Assembly (NCBI GenBank): GCA_037447655.1
Contig: JBBHKE010000125.1
Location: forward strand, 14,492-78,491
Direction: 5' to 3'
Origin: Zygnema cylindricum
Taxonomy: Eukaryota; Streptophyta; Zygnematophyceae; Zygnematales; Zygnemataceae
DNA: 64,000 bases
Shown: piece by piece, positions 11,176 through 22,128 of the stretch
How positions within the stretch are numbered: the stretch's first letter is position 1
How the letters are laid out: each line of letters begins with the position of its first letter
Notes under the pieces: model-generated
The model's database searches: none
What the model saw: the letters and a program-made list of their open reading frames with translations, nothing else
Told to the model about the DNA's origin: nothing
Translations under genes and position numbers: made by a program

Positions 11176-11719
11176 CCACACTAACCTTGCTCCCCATTCA
11201 CCCCTTCAAACTTTACCATTTCGCATTCTCTCACAAGGCGGCTCTAAGTTCACCAAAAGGGAGCGAGAGAAAACGATATGGCAGCCACACATGTGCGAGC
11301 CAGCTCACGCAACAAACGCGCCCTAAAAAATGTTTTTTATCGTGCAGGAGCTTCAAGAATTTTATGCCCATTCATGGCGACCAGACAAGAGAGGGAAACG
11401 AAAAAGCATATTGTTCAGCCATGAACAATACAGAGAACACGTACAAACTAGAAGGCTGTACGTTTACCATGTCACGAAAAGACATGTGACACACCAAAAC
11501 GTTTTCAAAATACGATGTGACTTGCGGCGTACCAAAACGTTTCAAAAAATACGGTGCGTAAAAAAAATCGTAGACGTTGACAACCGTCACGGGCAATGGC
11601 GACGTTTGTAATCGTCACAACCTTAAGTAACAATTTCGTTGTTACTCAACATGACACTTGAAAACCATGTACAGAGAACCTTTGCTACAATACAAAGTAA
11701 GTTCGCTACGTTACACTAA

Positions 11720-12464
11720 GGGTGAAGTTCCATTGGACGAAAAGTGGGGTTCGTTACTGGACGCCGTACGTTTTCGTACAACGTTGTATAGAGACGTACC
11801 AGATTTTTGTTGTTGTCGAACAAAACATCGTTACTAGAAAGCTGTCGGGAAGCTCCAATGATGTAGGTGTAATTCCTGACCGTTGGATATTTCACCTTTT
11901 GAGATCCGCGAAGCAATCGAGCACATCATCCAGTGGGCCCCAACTCTCCTCGGCGAGGAGAGTTGGGGCCCACTAGATGATTTCCATTCATTACCATAGG
12001 TACACGTGAAAACGGGAAAAAAATCTACGTTGTACAAGCGATCACAGGCGTGCACGTCGTACATGCCATGTGCCTCTTGCCACGTTGAATGCAGGTTAGG
12101 TGAAAATATCCTCGCACGCTCCGTTTGACATCCACCGACATTCAAAGTTTGCCGCGACCTTCAAAGTTTGTCGCGTCTTTTTGCCATTCTGTTTCAAAAT
12201 TTTGATTTCATTTTCAAAATCAAAATCTAGCCGAAAACTTTATGTACGAATAATTAATTACCTCCGGTGGTACAAAAATTTCGTACAAATATTCCGTTTG
12301 TAATTTTTTTTCAAGATTTTTAGAATCTGTACTCTAGCCTGTTGGCGCAAATCATAATTGAGGAAGGTTAGTTACTGGCCCGACACAATGGAGCGGACTT
12401 CCAGTAAACGCTGCCAGTAGACTTGTCCGTACATTTACTGGGACCTCCTAATGGAACTTCACCC
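11720..12464 (+). mobile_element. Nonautonomous element with a 27-bp-arm hairpin core
   Basis: Terminal repeats GGGTGAAGTTCCATTGGA and its near complement at 12447-12464 are flanked by TAA and TTA (or by a TA duplication if one more base is counted). It lies wholly inside the 10685-12482 element, only 3 bp from that element's right terminus. The left arm shares GACGAAAAGTG-GG-TT and AAGCAATCG landmarks with the element at 61864, and the hairpin sits at the same relative position (about 205 bp in), yet the hairpin sequence is different. Confidence 0.78.
11925..11981. repeat. 27-bp-arm palindrome, 3 nt loop, one mismatch
   Basis: The arms run 11925-11951 and 11955-11981 around GGC. The inner 20 bp of each arm pair perfectly, and one mismatch lies seven bases from the outer end. 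Confidence 0.95.
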
Positions 12465-12485
12465 TTACATGGGGCCACACCCTTA

Positions 12486-13982
12486 ATGTTTTTAACATAA
12501 AGTATTTGGACAGTACAACGTAAATCGTAACTAGCGTACATAATTTGTTAGTGTACAAAAATAATGAATGCTGTTAACTTTAATTTGAAAATTTTCGTTT
12601 TCTAAAAAAAAAAATACTCTAATTTATCAATAACTCTAATTTGGGTATCTTTCCGTAATAGGTATCCGCGTTGGATATCTTTCCAGTAAATTAGGTACAC
12701 GTACAAAATCTGACAAAACGTACATTTTCGCGTTATTATGACCTATGCCACTATTTAAACGACACTATACTAGAGTTGTTGACGCGAAATTCAAAAGTAC
12801 CTTAAATAATGTAAAGAAAAATTTAGAGTTATTTATTCTATTTAAGGTTTTGTGGGTCAAAATTTGTGGTGACGGAATTAGCGTGGCAGTGAAAGGTATC
12901 TTTTTGATTAGGTTTTTAAGGTAGAGTGTGCTTTTTATACTTTTATAGCATTTTAGTGACATAAGTTTATGAAAGGCCCTAATCGTTCATAATGACACGA
13001 TAGAAGTAAAAACATTATAAAAATCGTAATTCTCTTATAATAAATTGTGAAAACACCATAACGTTCAACTGAGAGGGAATCGAAGTCATGTTACATTAGA
13101 TACCCCACAGTCTTACCCTATATATGTTTATTCAATTTTTGTATTCAACATATTAGTATGTAATATTCAACTATATCGTGTATAGGCGGAATATCATAAC
13201 AACCACAAATTATTAACAATACGATATTAACATCGGTATGATCTATCTATAGCTACAAACTCACAAATCGTTATAAGCCCATTCTTAAGGTACATTGTGA
13301 ATCGTCATAAAACGTTAATAAAGTTAATTTGGTGCTGATTTTATTTTTTACATATTCCCACAAAACAACATTAACAATACTCATTTTCTTCTCTTGACAC
13401 GATCTTTAACTGGCTCAAAGTTAACCACGTCATTTATTATTAAATCAAACAGAAAACACTTATAAACTCGCAATAATAATTAACCTTATTGCATAACGAC
13501 TCAAAAAGTCGTTATTTAAATGTCCTTGAACCTTCCTTTCCCCTTCCATACGTTAAGGGATTAAGAATTTCCCTCTCCATGAGGGACCCAATTGTTAAAA
13601 TGTCCAATGGGTTACAAAAGTGTTCGCGATGAGTTTCATTGATATAAATTATGTAGACAAGACAAACATTGTGCTGGTTTACCTCCCTAAGATTCGTGGT
13701 CCTCAATTTCCATTTGTTATGGGTGAGATAATTGTCACCCAAAAAAAATATTTTTCTTTATCAATGAATTGTTCACCACCGGAACCTCTATGAATATTGT
13801 GGAAGGGAATATTCGATCGTGAAAATTCCCCATTTGCGTTTTTTCATATGGTTTACGACCGACCTTTTGTTTAACATATTTGATATTCAACCGTTTGATA
13901 TTCATATGCTTGAAGACTCCCTCTCTCTCTATCCCCCACTCTCCCCTCTCTCTCTCGACCCAAGAATTTTTGGCTCAATGAC
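12486..13982. other. AT-rich DNA without recognisable genes
   Basis: No supported coding sequence and no clear terminal repeats. A short CT microsatellite lies at 13919-13960, immediately before the Copia LTR. Confidence 0.55.
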
Positions 13983-13987
13983 ACAAT

Positions 13988-15034
13988 TGCAACTCTGAGA
14001 CCTCCATAGGTCCTCAAATAGGGCAGCTTGCAAAAAGCTTCTAAAATAATCCTAACCCCTTTGTGTTTCAGCGAGAATAACTGCCACCATGGCAGACAAA
14101 AACTCTAACCACCTCCACCCCTGTGAAGGCAAGACTCCCGTGGGTCGATAGCAAAAAGAATCTATTAATTTGCTCCTCTGAGCAGTAAATTATGGAGGGT
14201 CAAAGTTGACCTTTTGTACAGAAGCTTTCTGGGAGAGAGGGTCTTATCTACCAAATTTTTGTAAGTCCTATCTTTCTCTAAAACACTATCTACTCACGTA
14301 CGGCACCAAGCATATTACTGTGCCGTACAGAAAGGTACAACTATCAGTGTACTTTGTGTATGGACACTGTACGACATGGCCAAAAAATCGACACATGTCA
14401 TATCTTGATTTGTTTCCGTAATCCCTAGAGATGCCAAAATCCAAAGTCATGGTGCTACGTGTCATCCGATGTGACGATGACCACAAATCGCCAAAATCCT
14501 CTTTCGCGATCTCATCATTGATTAAAGCCGTCCGATGAAATGCATATTTCAATCGTAGCCGTCCTAAATATCTGCGCGGTATTCGTTTCGCTATCGAAAC
14601 AAATGCGCGGTTCCTATTTCTTCTCCGTACCTTAATCCGTACTTTACATAACTTAATCTATGTATCTCGTAAATAGTAACCGTTAAATGAATTAGTCAAC
14701 GTGGAAACATTGATATAATTATAAAACCCTATATGACTTAACATTAGTCTTAGACTACATGGAAAGAGGTACCGGCTATTAGCAGCTTTGACGGACGGTA
14801 GGTACCAAGATCAAATCCTTGGTCCGACAACTCTTTTTTTAGTAAATCAACTAATCTACTACCTGTAAATCTCTAGATAGCATAGGCAGCCATGGCTCTA
14901 GCTTCCTTTCCAACTTTAGTGACTGCAACAAGTGTGGGAGTTGAAGAGAGGAGTTAGAGGCAGATTTTTTTCGGCTTCTTTTATGCATTTTATTTTAGAC
15001 CTAGAAAATACTAAGAGAACCATCATTTTTTACA
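13988..15034 (-). repeat. Copia-1 3' LTR
   Basis: Full-length LTR of about 1.05 kb. Related LTRs lie at 20540-21249, 28627-29672 and, more diverged, about 27112-28113. All full-length copies keep a GATCAAATC motif inside a small hairpin near 14803-14823. Confidence 0.9.
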
Positions 15035-15074
15035 CTCCTCTTATTTTATAGTCACTCTTTAATTTCAGACCACG

Positions 15075-15640
15075 CTACTCTCTGCAAAAAATTAGCTTAG
15101 GGGAAGGCACAGGTTTGGTCATCATATCTGCTACCATCTCGCTATTTGGTCGGTACTCTAAACTAGTTATTTTGTTTTCTACTTTATCTCTAACAAAGGT
15201 GAGTCTAATGTCCATGTGTTTTGCTTTAAAGTGATGTTTAGGATTGGCAGAAATAACGATTGCTGCCTGATTATCACAAAAAAAAATATGCACACCACTC
15301 TTAAGGTAACCAAGCTCACCAAGCAAAGACTTGACCCACATCAATTATTTTACAGTAGAGCAAGAGGCCATATATACTCAGCCTCCATGGTGGACTGAGA
15401 AATAAACTTCTGTTGTTTGCTACTCAAACAACAAACCCCATCACCCACATATAATACATATCCAGAAGTACATCTCCTCATCGGAGCATCACCATAACTG
15501 GCATCACTCCAAGTAGTGATGTCAATATTCTCCCCACCCACATGCAACCATATATCCCTATTTCCTATCAAATATCTAATGACTCTCTTAGCCGCCTCCC
15601 AATCCCTCTTAGTAGGAGCATTTAGACTTCTACTTAGCAC
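15075..15640 (-). pseudogene. Copia-1 RNase H domain
   Basis: Two minus-strand frames read the Copia RNase H signatures SRSLNAPTKRDWEAAKRVIRY, TWSDASYGD, STMEAEY and FFCDNQAAI-HFKAKHMDIR. It is separated from the reverse transcriptase by the 15646-16767 insertion and by a frameshift around 15345. Confidence 0.9.
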
Positions 15641-15645
15641 TAAAT

Positions 15646-16767
15646 AAGTTGCACATTAATGTTGTTTTGAAAAGTTTGTTTCGTGCGTACGCGATAGTTC
15701 GTGCGCTATAGAATTTAATGTGGAGGTTTGAATGGATTCATGGATTGGGGGAGCGAACAAACGGATATAATTTAAGTGATGTAAAAGACTCACTGAGTGG
15801 CGTGTACAAGCATTGACAAATGGACGGCGGATCGCGTAGCGATCCGATGTGGAATAAACGAAATGTTAAAACAAGCACCGCCGGTTCGGCGCAGTTGCGG
15901 CGCAGACAGGAAAACGCAACTGCGGTTATTTTGGATGAACATGCGCCGCTGGTACGGAGCAGCTGCAACGCAGATAAGTCAACGCAGCTGCGGTGACCTG
16001 GATATGATTTGTACGGACAAAGCAGCTGACGCAGCTGCGGATAATATATCTAGTATAGATTGTGAGTAATGATATTTGTTTAGTGGTTACTTAGTGGTAG
16101 CTTGGTTTTTGATGTACGAAGATTGTGGAGATGTCGGTGTAAATATTATGTACAACATAGGTTTGTCTTTTTGCTAATTAGTTTATTAGTGTAGAGTTGT
16201 TCAGTCTGACATACCTCAAACTATTCGGGTATAGTTACAATAGTTTAGGTAGATAGTAGATACCGTACGGCTGGTATGCCTCCGTACATTCAGTAGTGAA
16301 CTCTCTGAGTATAACTTGTAGGACTTAGAATATTTTGAGTATCACAGTCAAGTTTAATCAAAGAAATGGCAAACTGTTTTCTGCATCTTTGACCTGTTGG
16401 TGTGATCACTCTGTTTGGTGCATTCATGTGAAACTTTGTGGAGTTATTCTATGATATAGAATATATATGTGTGTATAGTTTCATACTATTCAAGAATCTC
16501 TGTAAGATTCTGTGAGCAGTCTAAGTGGTTAGTTTGTGAAGCTGTCAGCTGTTTTTGTGAAACTCTGAAGCTTATATCTTCTAGATACCTAGGTGGATGT
16601 AGCTGTAACTTTGGGAGCTTACACTGTCTATAGGACACTGCCTATTTGTGCAGTTTAAGGTGTTTTTATTTATTGTGGATTAATCTGTGCTGTTGCAAAC
16701 ACAGCTGTTTGAAGGGTAGTCTGTGTGCTTCCGAGAGTAATCCATGGTTGAAATAGGCTATGAACAA
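15646..16767. mobile_element. 1.1 kb insertion in Copia-1 with 8 bp duplication
   Basis: CACTAAAT occurs directly on both sides (15638-15645 and 16768-16775). Ignoring the insert and one copy of the repeat, the Copia frame is continuous between the TRPD motif and RNase H, which fixes the boundaries. An 8 bp duplication is typical of hAT or P-type transposons, but the ends (AAGTTGCAC and ATGAACAA) show no recognisable inverted repeats. Inside, GCAGCTGCGG-like dyads cluster at 15885-16040. No transposase is visible. Confidence 0.75.
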
Positions 16768-16775
16768 CACTAAAT

Positions 16776-17846
16776 CCGGCCGAGTACAATTCATAAAATA
16801 GATTAGGCTTCCCACTACTTGCATGTAAGCAATAGTCTGCATGGACTTCTGTTCTTCAGGACTTAATTCCTCGTCTTAGACTATGACTCCTTCTTCCTCA
16901 CTCCCCTCACTTCCCTTCTTTAACTCCATTGGAGTTGTACAACTATTAACCTTATCCATCTCGAATTTTTCCAACATGTTCCCTATTGCTTGTTTTTTTG
17001 TCAATCTTTTAATCTTACTTTCTTGGTCTCTTTCTACTTGAATTCCCAAAATATATCTTGCCTCCCCTATATCTTTCATCTCAAATCTCCCCTTAAGATA
17101 TGTTTTCAGTTTATTAATTTTTTCCATTGATTTACATAGAATAAGCAAATCATCAACATAAATTGCAATAAATATAACACCTTCCTCATTTTCCAAAACA
17201 TAGATTGAGTGATCTGAGCTGATCCGGATATATCCCAGACCGGTTAGAAACTCATCAAGCTTCTTATTCCACTGTCGAGACGCTTGTATCCGGACCGGTT
17301 AGAAACTCATCAAGCTTCTTATTCCACTGTCGAGGCGCCTGTTTCAAACCATAAAGAGATTTAATTAGCTGACATACCTTACTCTCCTCTCCTTCCTCCA
17401 CAAATCCTTCGGGTTGTCGCATGAAGATCTTCTCTTCCAATTCTCCATGCAAAAAGGCTGTCTTGATGTCCATCTATGTCTTCCGCTGCTGCCAGACTGA
17501 GAAGTATGCGGACAAAGGGAAATCTAACGATCGGGGCAAAGGTTTCCTCGTAGTCGATTCCTTCTTTTAGTGTAAATCCTTTTGCCACTAACAAGGCTTT
17601 GTAACGCTCAATGGTTTTATCTGGGTTCAGTTTTAATTTGAACACCCACCTACAACCGATTGGTTTTCGGTTAGGTGGATAATCCACTAGCTCCCAAGTA
17701 TCGGCTGCCATAATTGAGGCCATCTCCTCATTGATGGCTGTTTTCAACCTGTTCTTTTCTAGACAAGTCATCGCCCCTCCATAAGTCTGAGGTTCATCTT
17801 GATGCGATAGTTTTGTTACCTTGTTATTAACCTTTTTTTCTTGCAA
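16776..17846 (-). pseudogene. Copia-1 reverse transcriptase
   Basis: Minus-strand fragments carry the Copia reverse-transcriptase blocks: [50 protein letters not shown] and the catalytic YVDD box. A 55 bp tandem duplication repeats the [11 protein letters not shown]-coding segment and breaks the frame, and another frameshift lies near 17473. Confidence 0.9.
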
Positions 17847-17900
17847 CCTTTTGCTACTTCTCCTTCCTCCCTCAAAATCTGTGGTTGAAATAGATGGTTC

Positions 17901-18935
17901 TCATGGGTTCTTTCGAACAATCTCGTCTTCTCCCCTATCCCTTGATTCCGAATCAATTTTCAACACGTCTTTCGCTTCGGGGAGAGTTGTCACTGGAGTT
18001 TCCGCAGCCAAGTCCTTTTTGGTCTCATTTGTACCTGCAAAAATGTCATCTTCTCTAAAACCTGGATAGTTAGGAAGGTCAAAGTCATCGGAATTTTCTG
18101 ACTCAAATCTAATTTTTACTGACTTTGTATACTTGAAGGGATCCACAGACTTTCCTTCATCCATAACTACTAGATGCTTTACTAAGATTATATCTTCCTT
18201 TTTTCTATCATAAACTTTATATCCTTTAATATCCTCATCATATCTTATAAAGAACCTCGGTTTTCCTTTAGGATATAGCTTCCAATTAGACCGATCTGTA
18301 TCTAGACTGAACACTTGACTGCCAAAAACCATTAAGTGAGATATGTCTGGTTTCCGGCTGGTACATCTCTCATAAGGTGTTTGACCTTTTATAGCTGAAG
18401 TAAGAACTCTATTTTCGAGATAATTAGCAAAGGTCATTGTTTCTGCCCAAAACCTTTTTCCTATCTTCTTATCCGACAACATACTTCTAGCACTATCACT
18501 TAGTGTCCTATTTAATCTTCAGCTACCCCATTTTGTTCCGGGTTTTCTGGAACTGTCTTTTGGTGTTGGACTCCATCTTCCCTCACAAAATCCTCAAATC
18601 GGTTAGAAGTATACTCTCCACCATTGTCACTCTTTACTCTCTTGATTAGAAATTTATGGAGTTTTTCGCTTCATGTTTTATATTGTCTAAAACATTCGTG
18701 AGCTTCAGACTTGTTTTTCAAAAAATACATTTTAGAATAACGAGACAAATCATCAGTGATGGTCATCATAAATCTCTTTCCCCCCCAGTGAGGGCACTTT
18801 GGCCGGTCCCGAAATATCTGTGTGTACTAAATCTAGATTTTTTTCTCCCTTATAGGTGGCTGTTTTGGGAAAGGGTAACCTGAGTGCTTTACCTTGAGCA
18901 CATCCACTACAATCACTTAGATTCTCACTCTCACC
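17901..18935 (-). pseudogene. Copia-1 integrase
   Basis: The 193-codon frame at 17901-18482 has the late integrase block (FWAETMTFANYLENR, TPYERCTSRKPDISHL, FIRYDEDIKGYKVYD). The core region 18483-18935 is broken by stops and frameshifts, with the DNGGEYTSNRF-type motif visible in pieces. Confidence 0.85.
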
Positions 18936-18938
18936 GAA

Positions 18939-19556
18939 CTAAATCCCTTCCACCACTCCCATCTTTTTCATCTCTCTTAACTTATCTAGATTCACATGCC
19001 CAAGCCTCTTATGCCACAACATTATATCATGAACACCAACATAATAAATTTTCTTCTTTTCATTGCTTAAAATCAGCCTAAATATCCCTTGGCTACCTTT
19101 TTGAGCAGTGAAATAAACTTCCTCCTCAAAACTAGCAGTAAAGACTCCTTTCCTAGTGCTAGTATCAAAACCCTTATCATCTAATACACATGTTGATATG
19201 AGGTTTTTGTTCAGCTCCGGAATAAACAATACATCGGAGAATGTAACTATGTATGTCTTTCCTTCTACTAACACTTTCAGATCTACCGATCCTACAAGAG
19301 TAGTTGTGACTATCCTCCCATCCCCGTACTCTATCTCTACGGTGGGAATCTTTCTTATCTTAGTGAACAGGTGTTTATCCTTACACATCTGCATGGAGGC
19401 ACCTGAATCTACAATCCAGCGTGCTTCACCTTTCAATCCACTGAAAGCACATTTCTGCTTTCGTGGAATTTCGACCTCGTTTGTCGCCTCCAACTCCTCA
19501 TCCAATAAGAGCTCATCATCCTCGTCTTCCGATTCCACCTCATGTACCTGTGTCAC
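18939..19556 (-). pseudogene. Copia-1 protease and GAG-pre-integrase region
   Basis: Open frame with the aspartic protease motif WIVDSGAS, then the LWHKRLGHVN zinc-binding lead of the integrase. Upstream, near 19640-19685, the Gag zinc knuckle reads CHFC-H, but its last cysteine is replaced by tyrosine. Confidence 0.9.
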
Positions 19557-19706
19557 AAGGGCCTTTTTCTTTCCTCTCGGGCTTCCACCTGTCTACCCCT
19601 CCTTTAACTGAAGCTAGGTTAGCTTTGTGTACTCCGCGATATAGTGCTCTGGTTTCTTACAAAAATGACATAAACCCTTGGGAGCCCTAAGGCCAAACTC
19701 GTCGGC

Positions 19707-20500
19707 CTAATTTTTCTGCTCCCCCCCTCCGTAATTTCCGACCGATTTTTGGGAATCTTTATTCCTCCAATTCGTCCCAGCTGCCAAGGCTTGGTCACTC
19801 TTTCCTCCTCTTCGGATCTCAATCGTATTCTCCCGAACGAGAATCATCCCTACCACTGAGTTCCATATCCACCTTGAGTCCACCAAGTCATGCACACGGT
19901 TGACTATGTTCTCTAACTCATCGTGTAACTTCACAGTTAACCTTTTCCTTTTCACTAAATACTTTTCTAGCACTCTCTAGTTGTATGAAAAATGTAGGAG
20001 GCTCATTGCAAAAATTAAACATCTTCCCCCCTTTGTATACATACTTCTTAAATTTCTGATCAACCAACTGTTGTTGCTGAATCGTACCACTTTGGTATAT
20101 CTTTATGAGAGCCACCCAAAAATCGGATGCCCTCTCTACATGCAAATGAGAAGATGCAAGCCCTTGAGTAACATGGCGGAGGATGAAGTGCTTTGCCGCC
20201 ATATTGTTGAAGTCCCAGGTATTAGTAACAGTCTCCTTGTTCCTTTGAATAGGTGACATGAATGCCGAACCAGTTGCTATGGGTGTGGTCGTCTCCCTCT
20301 CCTTTCCTTTGTCCACCACCTCGTATTTCTTTGTCTTCTTCGTTGGAGATGGATCTACTTTCTTGGTGAATCTGCTTCCTCCAAACCCTGGAGGGATGCC
20401 AAGACTTGATGGACGCCCCACTCGTCCACTCATTACCCCCCAAAACCTTTTCTCGCATAGAGCTCTGGTCATCATACTTTCCCATTATAAGAATCCAGTA
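19707..20500 (-). pseudogene. Copia-1 Gag
   Basis: Fragments at 19707-19973 and 19918-20475 resemble Copia Gag (UBN2-like): WDFNNMAAKHFILRHVTQGL and LVDQKFKKYVYKGG. A stop falls shortly after the conserved F-NGT start region, so Gag is not intact. Confidence 0.75.
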
Positions 20501-20524
20501 CCATTAAAGATGGGTACCCTAGAG

Positions 20525-20538
20525 GGTGGGCCCATAAC
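20525..20538 (-). other. Copia-1 primer-binding site (half initiator tRNA-Met)
   Basis: One base inside the 5' LTR, GTTATGGGCCCACC in element sense is complementary to the anticodon arm of plant initiator tRNA-Met (GGTGGGCCCATAAC), not to a tRNA 3' end. Drosophila copia and yeast Ty5 are known to prime this way. Confidence 0.75.
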
Positions 20539-21254
20539 GTGCAACGCTGAGACCTCCATAGGTCCTCACAAACGGCAGCTTGCAAGAAGCCTCTAGGATA
20601 ACCGTGACCCCTTTGTGTTCAGCAAGAATAACTGCCACCCTGGCTGACAAAAACTCTAACCACCTTCACCCCTATAAAGGCAAGACTCCCTTGAGTCGAT
20701 AGCAAAACGAATCTTTGAATTTGCTCCCCTGAGCAGTAAATTATGGAGAGTAAATTATGGAGGTCAAAGTTGACCTTTTGTACAGAAGCTCTCTGGGAGA
20801 GAGGGTCCTATCTACCAATTTTTTTAAGTCTTATCTTTCTCTAAAACTCTATCTACTGACGTACGTCACCAATCATATTACTGTGTCGTATAGAAAGGTA
20901 CAACTACCATTGTACTTTGTGTACGGACACTGTACGATATGGCCAAAAAGTCGACACATGACATATCTGGATTTGTTTCCGTAATCCGTGGAGATGCCAA
21001 AATCTAATATCATGGTGCCACGTGTCATCCGATGTGGCGATGAGCACAAACCGCCAAAATCCTCTTCCGCGATCTCGGCAATCATTCCAGCCGTCCGATT
21101 AAATGCAGATTTCTAGCTTCCTCTCCAACTTTCAGTGACTGCAACAAGTGTGGGAGTTGAAGAGAGGAGTTAGAGGCAGATTGCCTGGGCTTCTTTTCTG
21201 CATTTTATTTTAGACTTAGAAAATATTAAAAGAACCATCAATTTCTACAACAAT

Positions 21255-22123
21255 CATACGAACAAACAAGTTAGCCATGCAATGGTGGTTGAGGGAGGCC
21301 AAGCTGAAACGTGATGGCCGTGGTGAATTGAGCAGGCTGCGCGTGAACAACGAAAGGGAAAAGCCTCGACAAACTCAATTTCGACAACATGACCAAAACT
21401 GGATTATTGGACATGCGCAACTGATTTAGTAACAATGGTGGAAGGATCCGCTCAAATAATTATGCAGAAAAGAACATGACGCATCCAAAATGAACCGTTG
21501 GAAGGCAAAGTAGCAACCACGTGAGTGTCCCTAAGTAAAAACAAGCGAAAAAAGTGGAGGCAATAAGGAACCAACTTCCCAAATAGCCATTAGGAGCAAC
21601 ACGTGCTGTCGAGGGTAAACCCAATCCTCCTGCAAAGGTAAGAAGAGAAGCTTGAAGGAGGGTTGTAGGCCCGGACTCGCGATTAAAAGCCCAACGACCC
21701 AACAAAGTGCACACGACTTCCATGGGTTGATCATCAAAGGCGGAAAGTGACGAGACTAACGTTGTGGTGGGACTAAAAGTGCGAGAAAAGTAGGGGGGCC
21801 AGTGCGGGAAACACCTTGTCAAAAGAGAAAAATCCACATGGGATCAGAAAGGTTAAGAAGATCGTCCACGTGAGACAAATCGTTTGAAGAGCAAAATCAA
21901 GAAATTGGAAACGAAAGTATTTGAACCCAGCGGGCAACCCAACACGGATTGGCCAAATGCCAACGGATCGAGGAGTTTGAAAACCAGGAGGGGTACTGAA
22001 AAAATTAGAGATATCACGAAAGAACCAATCAATATACTTCAAGTGTTACACAGAATGGTTGAGTTATGCCAAATGATCCTTGAAAGGCCAAGACAACTTG
22101 GTCTAGAGGGCCAAAAATACGTG
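21255..22123 (-). pseudogene. LINE reverse transcriptase, C-terminal half
   Basis: Minus-strand fragments of a non-LTR retrotransposon ORF2. After the interruption at 22124 it resumes with GPLDQVVLAFQ, then diverged segments, then the AGGLGLPSTARVAPNGYLGSW block typical of the region after the reverse-transcriptase fingers in these plant elements. Many frameshifts. The N-terminal half is at 34852 onwards. Confidence 0.75.
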
Positions 22124-22128
22124 TATTG
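22124..22128. repeat. Target duplication TATTG (left)
   Basis: Matches 34847-34851. The pair brackets the 12.7 kb block that splits the LINE, and the LINE frame is continuous across when one copy is ignored. Confidence 0.8.

Larger units (their letters stand above)
10685..12482. mobile_element. TTA-flanked DNA element with a nested insertion
   Basis: Termini are GGGTAAGACCCCATG (10685-10699) and CATGGGGCCACACCC (12468-12482), flanked by TTA at 10682-10684 and 12483-12485. The first 370 bp match the right third of the 6535-7312 element in reverse. The 11400-11716 segment matches that element's left third. The copy is 1.05 kb once the nested element at 11720-12464 is discounted. It also holds a fused-terminus relic at 11126-11175. 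No intact transposase. Confidence 0.8.
13988..21249 (-). mobile_element. Ty1/Copia LTR retrotransposon 1, complete but inactive
   Basis: Minus-strand element bounded by LTRs at 13988-15034 (3') and 20540-21249 (5', about 340 bp shorter through an internal deletion). LTR ends are TGTAGAAAT and GTTGCA in element sense. A 5 bp target duplication ACAAT lies at 13983-13987 and 21250-21254. Polypurine AAGAGGAG precedes the 3' LTR. In order it encodes Gag, protease, integrase, reverse transcriptase and RNase H, which is the Copia order. It carries stops, frameshifts, a 55 bp tandem duplication in the reverse transcriptase (17239/17294) and a 1.1 kb insertion at 15646-16767, so it cannot be autonomous. 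Confidence 0.93.

Noticed and set aside
14803-14823. tRNA gene or tRNA-derived SINE
   Set aside because: Only a B-box-like hairpin is present; no A box at the right distance, no cloverleaf, and the segment is inside an LTR.
21460-21837. 125-codon membrane-like minus frame
   Set aside because: The AGGLGLPSTARVAPNGYLGSW segment identifies it as LINE reverse-transcriptase remnant rather than a membrane protein gene.
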